Below, piece by piece: positions 57,414 to 64,000 of a stretch of DNA of 64,000 bases. The notes beneath the pieces were generated by a model, which did no database searches, was not told the origin of the DNA, and saw only the letters and a program-made list of their open reading frames with translations. The position numbers and the translations under genes are program-made. The stretch is from Paracoccaceae bacterium. Lineage in GTDB: Bacteria; Pseudomonadota; Alphaproteobacteria; Rhodobacterales; Rhodobacteraceae. The DNA is taken from the NCBI GenBank assembly GCA_009773375.1, contig WRPH01000011.1:1-64000 (forward strand). The letters run 5' to 3'. Within the stretch, counting starts at the first letter, position 1. Each line of letters opens with the position of its first letter.

Positions 57414-58480
57414 AGCCCGACCTCCCGCGCCAGCCGCTGCAGATCGGTCTTGCCAGAGGCGAGCACCGGCCATTCCGCGCGCCAGATCACCGCCCGAGGT
57501 GCCTTCAGCGCCCCCAGATGCGTGCGGCAAGCCGCCAGGATTGCGGCCTCTTGCCCCGGATCGCCCTGCAAAACCGCCAGCATCACCGCCCCGCGCAGCG
57601 CATCGGGGCGCGGCAGCACCGCCACCCGCGCCACCCCGGCCAGCCCGGCGATAAAGCCCTCGATTTCTTCGGGAAACACGTTCTGATCCGCCACCGTCAC
57701 CATTCGCCCGGCGCGCCCCGACAGATACAGCAGCCCGCCCTCCAGTCGCCCCATCTCGCCGACGGAAAGCCAGCCCTGATCCCACTGCGCGCCGCCCCGG
57801 TCCGCCCCGGCATAGCCCTGAAACAGATAGGGGCTGCGCACCCAGATTTCGCCCGCGCGCAGATCAATCTCCACCCCCGGATATGCCGCACCCACCGAAT
57901 CTGCCGGCATTCCCGGCGTGCTGAGGCTGATGAAACTGGCTTCCGCCGCGCCGTAAAACTCGCGCATGTCCGCTCCCGCCAGCGCCGCCCGCAGCCCCGC
58001 GTCCAGTTTGGACCCACCGACCAGAATCAGACCCGCCGCCTGCCAGCCCGCCTCGACCAGCAACCGCAGCTGCGCAGGCGTGGCATAGATTACCGCGGCC
58101 CCGTCCAAGGCTGCGGCCTGCCGGTCCGGCCGCAGCCCGCCCAAAAGCCGCAGTTGCGCGCCCAAATGCAGCGCCTCCAGCGCGCCATACAGAGCCAGCG
58201 AATGCACCAGATCGCCCAAAACCGCCACCTGCCGCCCCGGCCCGATGCCGAACAGGTCCGCGTTCACCGCAAAGCTGGCAATCCATGACGCCATGCTGCG
58301 CCGGATGCGGCGAGGCTGCCCGGATGACCCCGAGGTCAGCGTCTCGAACACCGCCTCGCCTACGGGTTGCGACCCGACGCCACCGATACGAAACGCCTGC
58401 CCCGGCACCGCCAAAGCCGCGCGCAAGGCCCGGTCATCGCCCACCACCTGCGCTTCTGGATGCCACCGAAACACCGTCAT
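57410..58480 (-). CDS. Short AMP-dependent ligase-like protein (YhfT-like)
   Basis: 356 aa from ATG 58480 (MTVFRWHPEAQVVGDDRAL). It is an ANL-superfamily adenylating enzyme that lacks most of the usual N-terminal subdomain. The P-loop LTSGSSGQPRRIRRS is already at 48-62, whereas full-length ligases have it at about 150-190. Downstream motifs are present: ILVGGSKLD, EFYGAAEASFIS, a VGEMGRLEGG block where relatives have TGD (Asp to Glu), YLSGRAGRMVTVADQNVFPEEIE, and the C-terminal catalytic Lys in PVLASGKTDLQRL. It probably activates a carboxylate as adenylate or CoA ester, perhaps handing it to the overlapping thiolase-like partner. A pimelate or biotin-related acid is only a guess. Confidence 0.8.
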   Translation of the reverse strand: MTVFRWHPEAQVVGDDRALRAALAVPGQAFRIGGVGSQPVGEAVFETLTSGSSGQPRRIRRSMASWIASFAVNADLFGIGPGRQVAVLGDLVHSLALYGALEALHLGAQLRLLGGLRPDRQAAALDGAAVIYATPAQLRLLVEAGWQAAGLILVGGSKLDAGLRAALAGADMREFYGAAEASFISLSTPGMPADSVGAAYPGVEIDLRAGEIWVRSPYLFQGYAGADRGGAQWDQGWLSVGEMGRLEGGLLYLSGRAGRMVTVADQNVFPEEIEGFIAGLAGVARVAVLPRPDALRGAVMLAVLQGDPGQEAAILAACRTHLGALKAPRAVIWRAEWPVLASGKTDLQRLAREVGL

Positions 58481-58532
58481 CCGTGACACCACATCGCCGC
58501 CCGTTCGCGATCCATCCGGCCCCGCACCACCT

Positions 58533-58973
58533 TCAAGCTGCCAGCAGCGACACCATCCGCCGCAGCGCCAGCGCATAGCCTTCGGTGCCGAAACCCGCGA
58601 TCACCCCCTCGGCGCGGCTGGACACGAACGAATGATGCCGGAACGCCTCGCGCTTGTGGATGTTGGAGATATGCACCTCCAGCACAGGCCCCTCGAAGGC
58701 GTTCAGCGCATCCAGAATCGCCACCGAGGTATGCGAATAGGCCCCCGGATTGATGATGATCCCTGCCGCCGATTGCCGGGCCTCCTGAATCCAGTCGACC
58801 AGCTGGCCCTCGTGGTTGGATTGCGCGCAATGCACCTGCACCTGCAACTGATCGGCCAGTGCCGCCAGTTGCGCCGCCACATCTGCCAGCGTTTCATGCC
58901 CGTAAATCTCGGGTTGCCGCAGCCCCAGCAGGTTCAGGTTGGGGCCATTCAAGACATAGATCGGCTTGGTCAT
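58533..58973 (-). CDS. aroQ: Type II 3-dehydroquinate dehydratase
   Basis: 146-aa dodecameric flavodoxin-fold enzyme of the shikimate pathway. [30 protein letters not shown] includes the catalytic Tyr24 and the flexible-loop Arg19. [32 protein letters not shown] (Asn and His), [22 protein letters not shown] (His in VHISN, Arg in KREAFR) and [17 protein letters not shown] complete the active site. Length is standard. It is 52 bp upstream of the AMP-ligase-like gene on the same strand and could form a transcript with it, though no functional link is known. Confidence 0.95.
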   Translation of the reverse strand: MTKPIYVLNGPNLNLLGLRQPEIYGHETLADVAAQLAALADQLQVQVHCAQSNHEGQLVDWIQEARQSAAGIIINPGAYSHTSVAILDALNAFEGPVLEVHISNIHKREAFRHHSFVSSRAEGVIAGFGTEGYALALRRMVSLLAA

Positions 58974-59055
58974 CCGGGGCTTCCTTCGCAGCTTTTCTCA
59001 GACTTAGCGCATCTGACCGCCGCCGCAAAGTGCCGTGGTTTGGCAAGCGCCAATG

Positions 59056-59085
59056 AAAAACGCGCCTCCCGTGGGGGGAGGCGCG
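59056..59085 (-). terminator. Rho-independent terminator after metF
   Basis: On minus, a 10-bp stem CGCGCCTCCC / GGGAGGCGCG with a 5-base loop is followed by TTTTT and C. It lies about 50 bases beyond the metF stop. Confidence 0.85.
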
Positions 59086-59137
59086 CAAGTTAGGCCGCCG
59101 GTCTTGGGGACCAGCCGTCAGGGAGACAGCAACAGGC

Positions 59138-60016
59138 TCAGGCGACCTTTTCCAGTACAACTTCCGGGGCGATTTCCGGGGCAATGCCCAGCGCGCGGAC
59201 GACATCGCGGGTCAGTTCCGGGCGGTTCAGGGTGTAGAAGTGCAGGTCTTCCACACCGCCTTCGAGCAGACGCGAGCACAGCGTGGTGCATTGCGTCAGC
59301 GCCAGCAAGTCTTCGCGGCCATCACGCTTGGCGGCGGCAAAGCCTTCGTCCAGCCGCTGCGGAACGCTGGTGCCGCAGCGGGCGGCGAATTTCTTGGTAC
59401 CGTCCCAGGACTGGATCGGCAAAATACCCGGAATGATCGGCGCGGTGATCCCAGCCTTTACGCAGGCATCGCGGAAGCGGAAGAACGTGTCGGCCTCGAA
59501 GAAAAACTGCGTGATCGCGCTGGTTGCCCCGGCGTCGATCTTACGCTTCAGCCAAGTCACGTCGGCGAATTTGTCGGCGGCATCCGGGTGCGGCTCGGGG
59601 TAGGCACCGACGCGCAGCTTGAATTTGCCGGTTTTCGCCAGCGCTTCGACCAGTTCCACCGACGAGGCAAACCCGTCCTTATGGGCGGTAAAGCGTTCCG
59701 CCCCTTTCGGCGCATCGCCGCGCAGCGCGACGATCTCGGTCACGCCAACATCGGCGTAAGCCTCGGCAATCTCAAGGGTTTCGGCGCGGCTGGCATCAAC
59801 GCATGTCAGATGTGCGGCCACATTCAGCCCGTAATTGCGCTTGATCGCCCCCACCGCTTCGTGCGTCAGTTTGCGGGTGGTGCCGCCTGCGCCATAGGTC
59901 ACCGAGACGAAATTCGGTGCCATAGGAGCCAGCACCTGCACGGTTTCCCACAGCTTGAACGAGGCGTCCAGGGACTGCGGCGGGAAGAATTCGAACGAGA
60001 TGCGCGGTGCGGACAT
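59138..60016 (-). CDS. metF: 5,10-methylenetetrahydrofolate reductase
   Basis: 292-aa FAD-dependent TIM-barrel enzyme that makes 5-methyl-THF for methionine synthesis. The N-terminus RISFEFFPPQSLDASFKLWETVQVLAPMAPNFVSVTYGAGGTTRKLTHEAVGAIKR holds the catalytic Glu (SFEFFPP) and the FAD-contact SVTYGAGG. AAHLTCVDASRAETLEIAEAYADVGVTEIVALRGDAPKG, KFKLRVGAYPEPHPDA and AITQFFFEADTFFRFRDACVKAGI are standard. It is divergent from metR with a MetR consensus site in the gap, so homocysteine-dependent activation is likely. Confidence 0.96.
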   Translation of the reverse strand: MSAPRISFEFFPPQSLDASFKLWETVQVLAPMAPNFVSVTYGAGGTTRKLTHEAVGAIKRNYGLNVAAHLTCVDASRAETLEIAEAYADVGVTEIVALRGDAPKGAERFTAHKDGFASSVELVEALAKTGKFKLRVGAYPEPHPDAADKFADVTWLKRKIDAGATSAITQFFFEADTFFRFRDACVKAGITAPIIPGILPIQSWDGTKKFAARCGTSVPQRLDEGFAAAKRDGREDLLALTQCTTLCSRLLEGGVEDLHFYTLNRPELTRDVVRALGIAPEIAPEVVLEKVA

Positions 60017-60063
60017 GGGGTAGGCTCCTTTTGCTTGACCCGGTTATGCCAGTATCGATAAAA

Positions 60064-60076
60064 TGAATCCAATTCA
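60064..60076. promoter_or_regulatory. MetR-type operator between metF and metR
   Basis: TGAATCCAATTCA matches the MetR consensus TGAA-N5-TTCA exactly and is flanked by A and T to extend the symmetry. It lies 48 bp from metF and 31 bp from metR start codons, so it can serve both activation of metF and repression of metR. Confidence 0.8.
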
Positions 60077-60106
60077 TAGTTTTCAACATAAACATGAGAA
60101 TGGCAC

Positions 60107-61027
60107 ATGTATCTGGAACTCCGCCACCTGCGCACCATCCGCGCCATCCATCAGGCCGGTGGCCTTGCCCGCGCGGCTGACCTGATGAACATGACGCAAT
60201 CGGCGCTGTCGCATCAGGTGGCGGGGCTGGAGGCGCAGGTGGGGATGGAGCTGTTCGTGCGGCGGTCCAAGCCGATGACGCTGTCAGCGGCGGGCATCCG
60301 CATGTTGCGTGCAGCGGAACGCATCTTGCCGGAAATCACCGCACTGGAGGAGGAATTCCGTGCGCTGCAAGCCGGCAAGACTGGCCGCTTGCACATCGCC
60401 ATCCAGTGCCACGCCTGCTTTGACTGGCTGTTCCCGGTGCTGGGACTGTTCCGCCACGCCTGGCCGGAGGTTGATGTCGATATCCGCGCGGGGCTCGCGT
60501 TTGACAGCTTCCCCGCCCTGCTGCGCGAAGAGGTCGATCTGGTGATTTCCTCCAACCCTGAACCGCTGGCGGGCATCACCTTTACCCCACTGTTTGATTA
60601 TCACCCGATGTTCATCGCCTCGGCGCAAAACCCGCTGGCCGCCAAAGCGGTGATCGAGGCGGAAGATTTCCGCGATCAGACCCTGCTGACTTACCCGGTG
60701 CCGCGCGACAAGCTGGACGTATTCACCGAACTGCTGACCCCCGCCAAGATCGAGCCTCGCGCCCAGCGCCAGGTCGAGCTGACGGCGGTGATTCTGATGC
60801 TGGTCGGCAGCAATCGCGGCGTGGCGGTGCTGCCCGATTGGGTGCTGCGCGATGTGAAATCCAACGCCGATTACGTCACCCGCCCGCTGGCCCCGCCGCC
60901 CGGCAAATCGGGCAGCATCACCAAACGGCTTTTCGCCGCCACCCGCGAAGAAGACGAGGCGAAACCCTATATCGCGCATTTTCAGCGGCTGGGCCGGTCC
61001 GAGGCGGTAAAGCTGCAACGCGGCTGA
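60107..61027 (+). CDS. metR: LysR-type methionine regulator MetR
   Basis: 306 aa. The LysR helix-turn-helix spans residues 2-60 (LELRHLRTIRAIHQAGGLARAADLMNMTQSALSHQVAGLEAQVGMELFVRRSKPMTLSAAG). The effector domain (90-295) includes HIAIQCHACFDWLFPVLGLFRHAWPEVDVDIRAGLAFDSFPALLREEVDLVISSNPEPLAGITFTPLFDYHPMF, the MetR-type ligand region for homocysteine. It is divergent from metF with the matching operator between the two genes. Confidence 0.93.
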   Translation: MYLELRHLRTIRAIHQAGGLARAADLMNMTQSALSHQVAGLEAQVGMELFVRRSKPMTLSAAGIRMLRAAERILPEITALEEEFRALQAGKTGRLHIAIQCHACFDWLFPVLGLFRHAWPEVDVDIRAGLAFDSFPALLREEVDLVISSNPEPLAGITFTPLFDYHPMFIASAQNPLAAKAVIEAEDFRDQTLLTYPVPRDKLDVFTELLTPAKIEPRAQRQVELTAVILMLVGSNRGVAVLPDWVLRDVKSNADYVTRPLAPPPGKSGSITKRLFAATREEDEAKPYIAHFQRLGRSEAVKLQRG

Positions 61028-61064
61028 CCGCGATTTGAACTAATCAGTCTGGAATCTGGCTTGA

Positions 61065-61084
61065 ATAGTAAGCAGGCTTATTAT
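61065..61084. promoter_or_regulatory. Candidate MarR operator
   Basis: ATAGTAAGC-AG-GCTTATTAT is an inverted repeat (8 of 9 positions paired) ending 11 bases before the marR start. Position and AT-rich symmetry are typical of an autoregulated MarR-type repressor that also governs the downstream pump genes. Confidence 0.65.
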
Positions 61085-61095
61085 ATCTACCCCCT

Positions 61096-61557
61096 ATGAA
61101 ACACGAACAAGACCAGCTTGGCCCCCTGCTGCACGATGCCGCCCGCTTGGTGCGCAAACGCTTTGCCCAGCGCGCGGCGGCCTATGGGCTTTCGTCCGCA
61201 CAATGGCGGCTGCTGGCCGTGGTGCTGCGCGAAGGTCGCGTGGCGCAGGCCCGCATTGCCGACCGGCTTGAAATCGAACCGATTTCGGTGTCGCGGCTGG
61301 TGGACCGCATGGAGCAGGCAGGCTGGGTCACGCGCCAGGCCGACCCCGATGACCGCCGCGTGCGGGTGATCGTGGCCACCGACCGCACGCTAGCCATCCG
61401 CAATGATCTGAAATCCATGGCCGATTCCGTCTATGCCGAGGCTCTTTCCGCCTTGTCGCCCGATGCGCGACAAGCCCTGCTGACCGGGCTTGCCGCCGTG
61501 AACCAAACGCTTTCAACCGCCGTCTGCGCCGCCGCGACGAATGCCAAGGACGACTGA
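61096..61557 (+). CDS. MarR-family transcriptional regulator
   Basis: 153 aa with the winged helix-turn-helix of MarR/EmrR: AQWRLLAVVLREGRVAQARIADRLEIEPISVSRLVDRMEQAGWVTRQADPDDRRVRVIVATDR, where DPDDRR is the wing motif. N- and C-terminal helices form the dimer. It is followed without a gap by an emrA-like gene (1 base between stop and start), so it is the likely ligand-responsive repressor of the efflux operon. A palindrome lies just upstream. Confidence 0.93.
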   Translation: MKHEQDQLGPLLHDAARLVRKRFAQRAAAYGLSSAQWRLLAVVLREGRVAQARIADRLEIEPISVSRLVDRMEQAGWVTRQADPDDRRVRVIVATDRTLAIRNDLKSMADSVYAEALSALSPDARQALLTGLAAVNQTLSTAVCAAATNAKDD

Positions 61558-61558
61558 C

Positions 61559-62614
61559 ATGACCACGCCTTCCCCCACCCCGCGCAAGAAACGCCGTGGC
61601 CTGATGATCGCCGGGCCGCTGGTGCTGCTGGTCGCGGCGGGCGGCTATTGGCTGATGGGCGGGCGCTATGAGGAAACCGAAAACGCCTATCTGCATCAGG
61701 CGCGGATTTCTGTCGCCTCCTCGGTGGCGGGGCGGATCGACAAGGTACTGATCAGCGAAAACCAGACCATTGCCGCTGGTGATGTGCTGTTTCAGGTCGA
61801 TGCCGTGCCGTTCCGGCTGGCGCTGGCACAGGCGGAAACTGCGGTTGTTGCCGCCCGCATTGGGGTCGAGCAGTTGAAACTGGCGCATCAGACCGCGCTG
61901 GCACAGCTGAAGCTGGCCGAGGATGAGGCCGCCTATCAAAGCGCCGAACGCATCCGGCAGGAAAATCTGGTCGCCAAGGGCGTCACCACCGACACGCAGC
62001 TGGAAGACGCCCGCCACGCCGAAACCCGCGCGCTGGATCAACTGGACCTCGCGCGCCAAAGCGTCGCCATGGCGCTGGCCGCGATTGGCGGCGACCCCGC
62101 CACCCCAACCGACCGCCACCCTGCCGTGCAGGCCGCCAGCATTGCCCGCGATCAGGCCGCCTATCATCTGGCCAATTCGGTGGTGAAGGCCGCCGCCGAT
62201 GGCGTGATCTATCAGGCATCGTCGTTCAAACCGGGGCAAATGGTGGCCGCAGGGCAAAGCCTGTTTGCGCTGGTGCAGACCGGTGATGTCTGGATCGACG
62301 CCAATTTCAAGGAAACCCAGCTGGCCCATATCGCCGCAGGACAGCCCGCCGAAATCAGCTTTGATCAGGATTCAAGCCGCAAGCTGGAAGCCGTGGTCGA
62401 AGCGATTGGCGCAGGCACCGGGTCTGAATTCTCGCTGCTGCCGGCACAGAACGCCACCGGCAACTGGGTCAAAGTCACCCAGCGCGTGCCGGTGCGGCTG
62501 CGGCTGAAGAACCCGGCGGATGCGGCGGGGCTGGCTTCGGGCATTTCGGCGCGGGTGTCGGTTGATACCGGGCAAAGCCGCAGCCTGTCCGATCTGATTC
62601 CGTTCGTGAACTGA
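61559..62614 (+). CDS. emrA: EmrA/HlyD-family membrane fusion protein
   Basis: 351 aa. One N-terminal TM helix (residues 13-33, RGLMIAGPLVLLVAAGGYWLM) precedes the periplasmic part. Features are the YEETENAYLHQARISVASSVAGRIDKVLISENQTIAAGDVLFQVD lipoyl half-motif, a long coiled-coil hairpin (about 80-200), then VKAAADGVIYQASSFKPGQMVAAGQSLFALVQTGDVWIDANFKETQLAHIAAGQPAEISFD. It links an inner-membrane MFS pump to an outer-membrane channel. The start follows the marR stop by 1 base. Confidence 0.93.
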   Translation: MTTPSPTPRKKRRGLMIAGPLVLLVAAGGYWLMGGRYEETENAYLHQARISVASSVAGRIDKVLISENQTIAAGDVLFQVDAVPFRLALAQAETAVVAARIGVEQLKLAHQTALAQLKLAEDEAAYQSAERIRQENLVAKGVTTDTQLEDARHAETRALDQLDLARQSVAMALAAIGGDPATPTDRHPAVQAASIARDQAAYHLANSVVKAAADGVIYQASSFKPGQMVAAGQSLFALVQTGDVWIDANFKETQLAHIAAGQPAEISFDQDSSRKLEAVVEAIGAGTGSEFSLLPAQNATGNWVKVTQRVPVRLRLKNPADAAGLASGISARVSVDTGQSRSLSDLIPFVN

Positions 62615-62618
62615 TCCG

Positions 62619-64000
62619 ATGGCCGCCGCCGCCGCCATCACAGGCACCGAGCCCGACGTGCCGCACAAGGGCCTGATCACGCTGTCGATCATGCTGGCCA
62701 CCATCATGCAGGTGCTCGATACCACCATCGCCAACGTCGCCCTGCCAACGATGACCGGCGATCTGGGGGCCAGTCAGGATACCATCAACTGGGTGCTGAC
62801 CAGCTATATCGTCGCCGCAGCGATCATGACCCCCGCCACCGGCTGGATTTCCGACAAGATCGGCAAGCGCGAGTTCTTTCTGATTTCGATTGCCGGCTTC
62901 ATCGCAACCTCGATGGCCTGCGGCATTGCGTGGAACCTGAACTCCATGGTCGCGTTCCGGCTGCTGCAAGGCGTGTTCGGCGCGGCGATCGTGCCGCTGT
63001 CGCAAACCTTCCTGCTCGATATCAACAGCCGCGAAAAGGCCGGTCAGGCGATGGCGATGTGGGGCGCGGGCATCATGATCGGCCCGATCATCGGCCCGAC
63101 GCTGGGCGGCTGGCTGACCGAAAGCTTCAACTGGCGCTGGGTGTTCTTCATCAACCTGCCGGTCGGCATCATCGCGTTTCTGGGCTGTGCCGCCTACCTG
63201 CCGCGCAGTGAACGCCGTCCGCGCCGCTTTGACGTGTTCGGCTTTTTCATGCTGTCGATGGGCATCGGCGCGCTGCAAATGATGCTGGATCGCGGCGGCG
63301 AGGTCGATTGGTTCGCCGCAACCGAGACCTGGATTTACCTGTTTCTGTGCTTGACCGGGTTCTGGGTGTTTGTGCTGCACATCATCGGCGCTGAAAAACC
63401 CTTTCTCGACCCACAGATGTTCGTGGATCGCAACTATGCCACCGGACTGCTGTTCACCTTCATTGTCGGCGTGATCCTGCTGTCTTCACTGGCGCTGCTG
63501 CCGCCAATGCTGGCGCGAATTTACGGCTATCCCACCATCACCATCGGCCTTGTGATGGGGCCGCGTGGGGTTGGCACGATGATTTCGATGATCATGGTCG
63601 GGCGGCTGATGAAAGTGGTCGATTCGCGCATCCTGATGACGGTCGGACTGCTACTGACCGCCGCCTCGCTGCATTACATGACCGGGTTTTCACCGCAGAT
63701 GGGCTCTGGCCCGATCATCTGGACCGGGGTGCTGCAAGGGCTGGGCCTTGGCCTGGTCTTCGTGCCGATGTCCACCATCGCCTTTGCCACCATGGCCCCG
63801 CATTACCGCGCTGATGCCACCAGCCTGTTCAGCCTTGTGCGCAACATCGGCTCGTCGATCGGGATTTCCGTCGTCTCTGTGATGCTGGCGCGGAATATTC
63901 AGGTCAACCATGCCGATCTGGGGGCGGCGATTTCGCCCTATAACCCCAACCTGCTGGCCGCCACCGCCGGTGCGCGAACCCTGACCACCTTGCAGCAGAT
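62619..64000 (+). CDS. emrB: EmrB-type MFS multidrug transporter (DHA2), partial at window end
   Basis: 460 codons are visible; the stop lies beyond the window. It starts ATG 62619, 4 bases after emrA. The first helix is KGLITLSIMLATIMQVLDTTIANVALPTMTGDLGAS, with the DHA2 motif D1 (LDTTIANVALP). Motif A variant GWISDKIGKREFFLISIAGFI and motif C GIMIGPIIGPTLGGWLTESFNWRWVFFINLPVG follow. The 14-helix arrangement is inferred from family. With EmrA it exports hydrophobic toxic compounds by proton antiport. Confidence 0.93.
   Translation, partial: MAAAAAITGTEPDVPHKGLITLSIMLATIMQVLDTTIANVALPTMTGDLGASQDTINWVLTSYIVAAAIMTPATGWISDKIGKREFFLISIAGFIATSMACGIAWNLNSMVAFRLLQGVFGAAIVPLSQTFLLDINSREKAGQAMAMWGAGIMIGPIIGPTLGGWLTESFNWRWVFFINLPVGIIAFLGCAAYLPRSERRPRRFDVFGFFMLSMGIGALQMMLDRGGEVDWFAATETWIYLFLCLTGFWVFVLHIIGAEKPFLDPQMFVDRNYATGLLFTFIVGVILLSSLALLPPMLARIYGYPTITIGLVMGPRGVGTMISMIMVGRLMKVVDSRILMTVGLLLTAASLHYMTGFSPQMGSGPIIWTGVLQGLGLGLVFVPMSTIAFATMAPHYRADATSLFSLVRNIGSSIGISVVSVMLARNIQVNHADLGAAISPYNPNLLAATAGARTLTTLQQ

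Overview
The window is a gene-dense stretch of GC-rich chromosome from an alphaproteobacterium, almost certainly a member of the Rhodobacterales (Rhodobacter/Paracoccus relatives). This rests on gene content and order: a pccB-pccA-mcm methylmalonyl-CoA cluster with an ScfR-family regulator (PccR type) nearby, an HdaA-like DnaA homologue, a betI-betB-betA cluster divergent from a choXWV choline importer, a bioMNY biotin importer, FnrL-like and MetR-like operator motifs, and many ATGA-overlapping operons. No tRNA, rRNA, CRISPR array, transposase or phage gene was recognised.

Layout. 0-12 kb holds nitrogen scavenging: a Tat-exported polyamine-type binding protein, a D-amino-acid dehydrogenase (dadA), and a seven-gene minus-strand operon (peptide-type binding protein, two ATPases, two permeases, a class V PLP enzyme, a FadR-type GntR regulator). 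This operon is divergent from an M29 aminopeptidase, and a candidate operator lies between them. 12-23.5 kb is minus-strand housekeeping: a cytochrome c lipoprotein, LolD and a LolC/E permease, an EEP-fold hydrolase, a TerB/J-domain protein, GNAT and VOC enzymes, ppx, ppk, hdaA and an AI-2E family permease. 23.8-27.2 kb reads on plus: proS, an aldo/keto reductase, a ThuA-like protein and a DUF4287 protein.

27.2-39 kb is propionate metabolism. pccB, a DUF6497-like protein, two micro-lipoproteins with a shared tail, a small protein, a glycine-rich lipoprotein, pccA and mcm lie on minus, with a DUF4174 protein on plus between pccA and mcm. pccR lies upstream behind paired CTTTGCAAAG palindromes. 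The mcm gene is broken by an apparent 65-bp deletion. 39-46.3 kb is choline uptake and oxidation to glycine betaine under a BetI-type operator. 46.4-53 kb carries topA, a DUF1036 protein, dprA and gabT.

54-58.5 kb is a biotin locus: bioMNY on plus, convergent with a thiolase-like and a short AMP-ligase-like gene that recall the Bacillus yhfS/yhfT pair. The thiolase lacks key active-site residues. 58.5-64 kb has aroQ, metF divergent from metR with a perfect TGAA-N5-TTCA site, and a marR-emrA-emrB efflux operon cut by the window end.

The less-described material is between the genes. A dispersed structured repeat occurs in at least six places; its outer blocks are conserved while its stems change in a compensated way. 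One copy supplies the ribosome-binding site of a gene. There is also a RIME-like double-palindrome element whose end forms the ppk stop codon, a pair of 29-bp direct repeats flanking bioMNY, and a binding-protein gene that appears to start at AUC.
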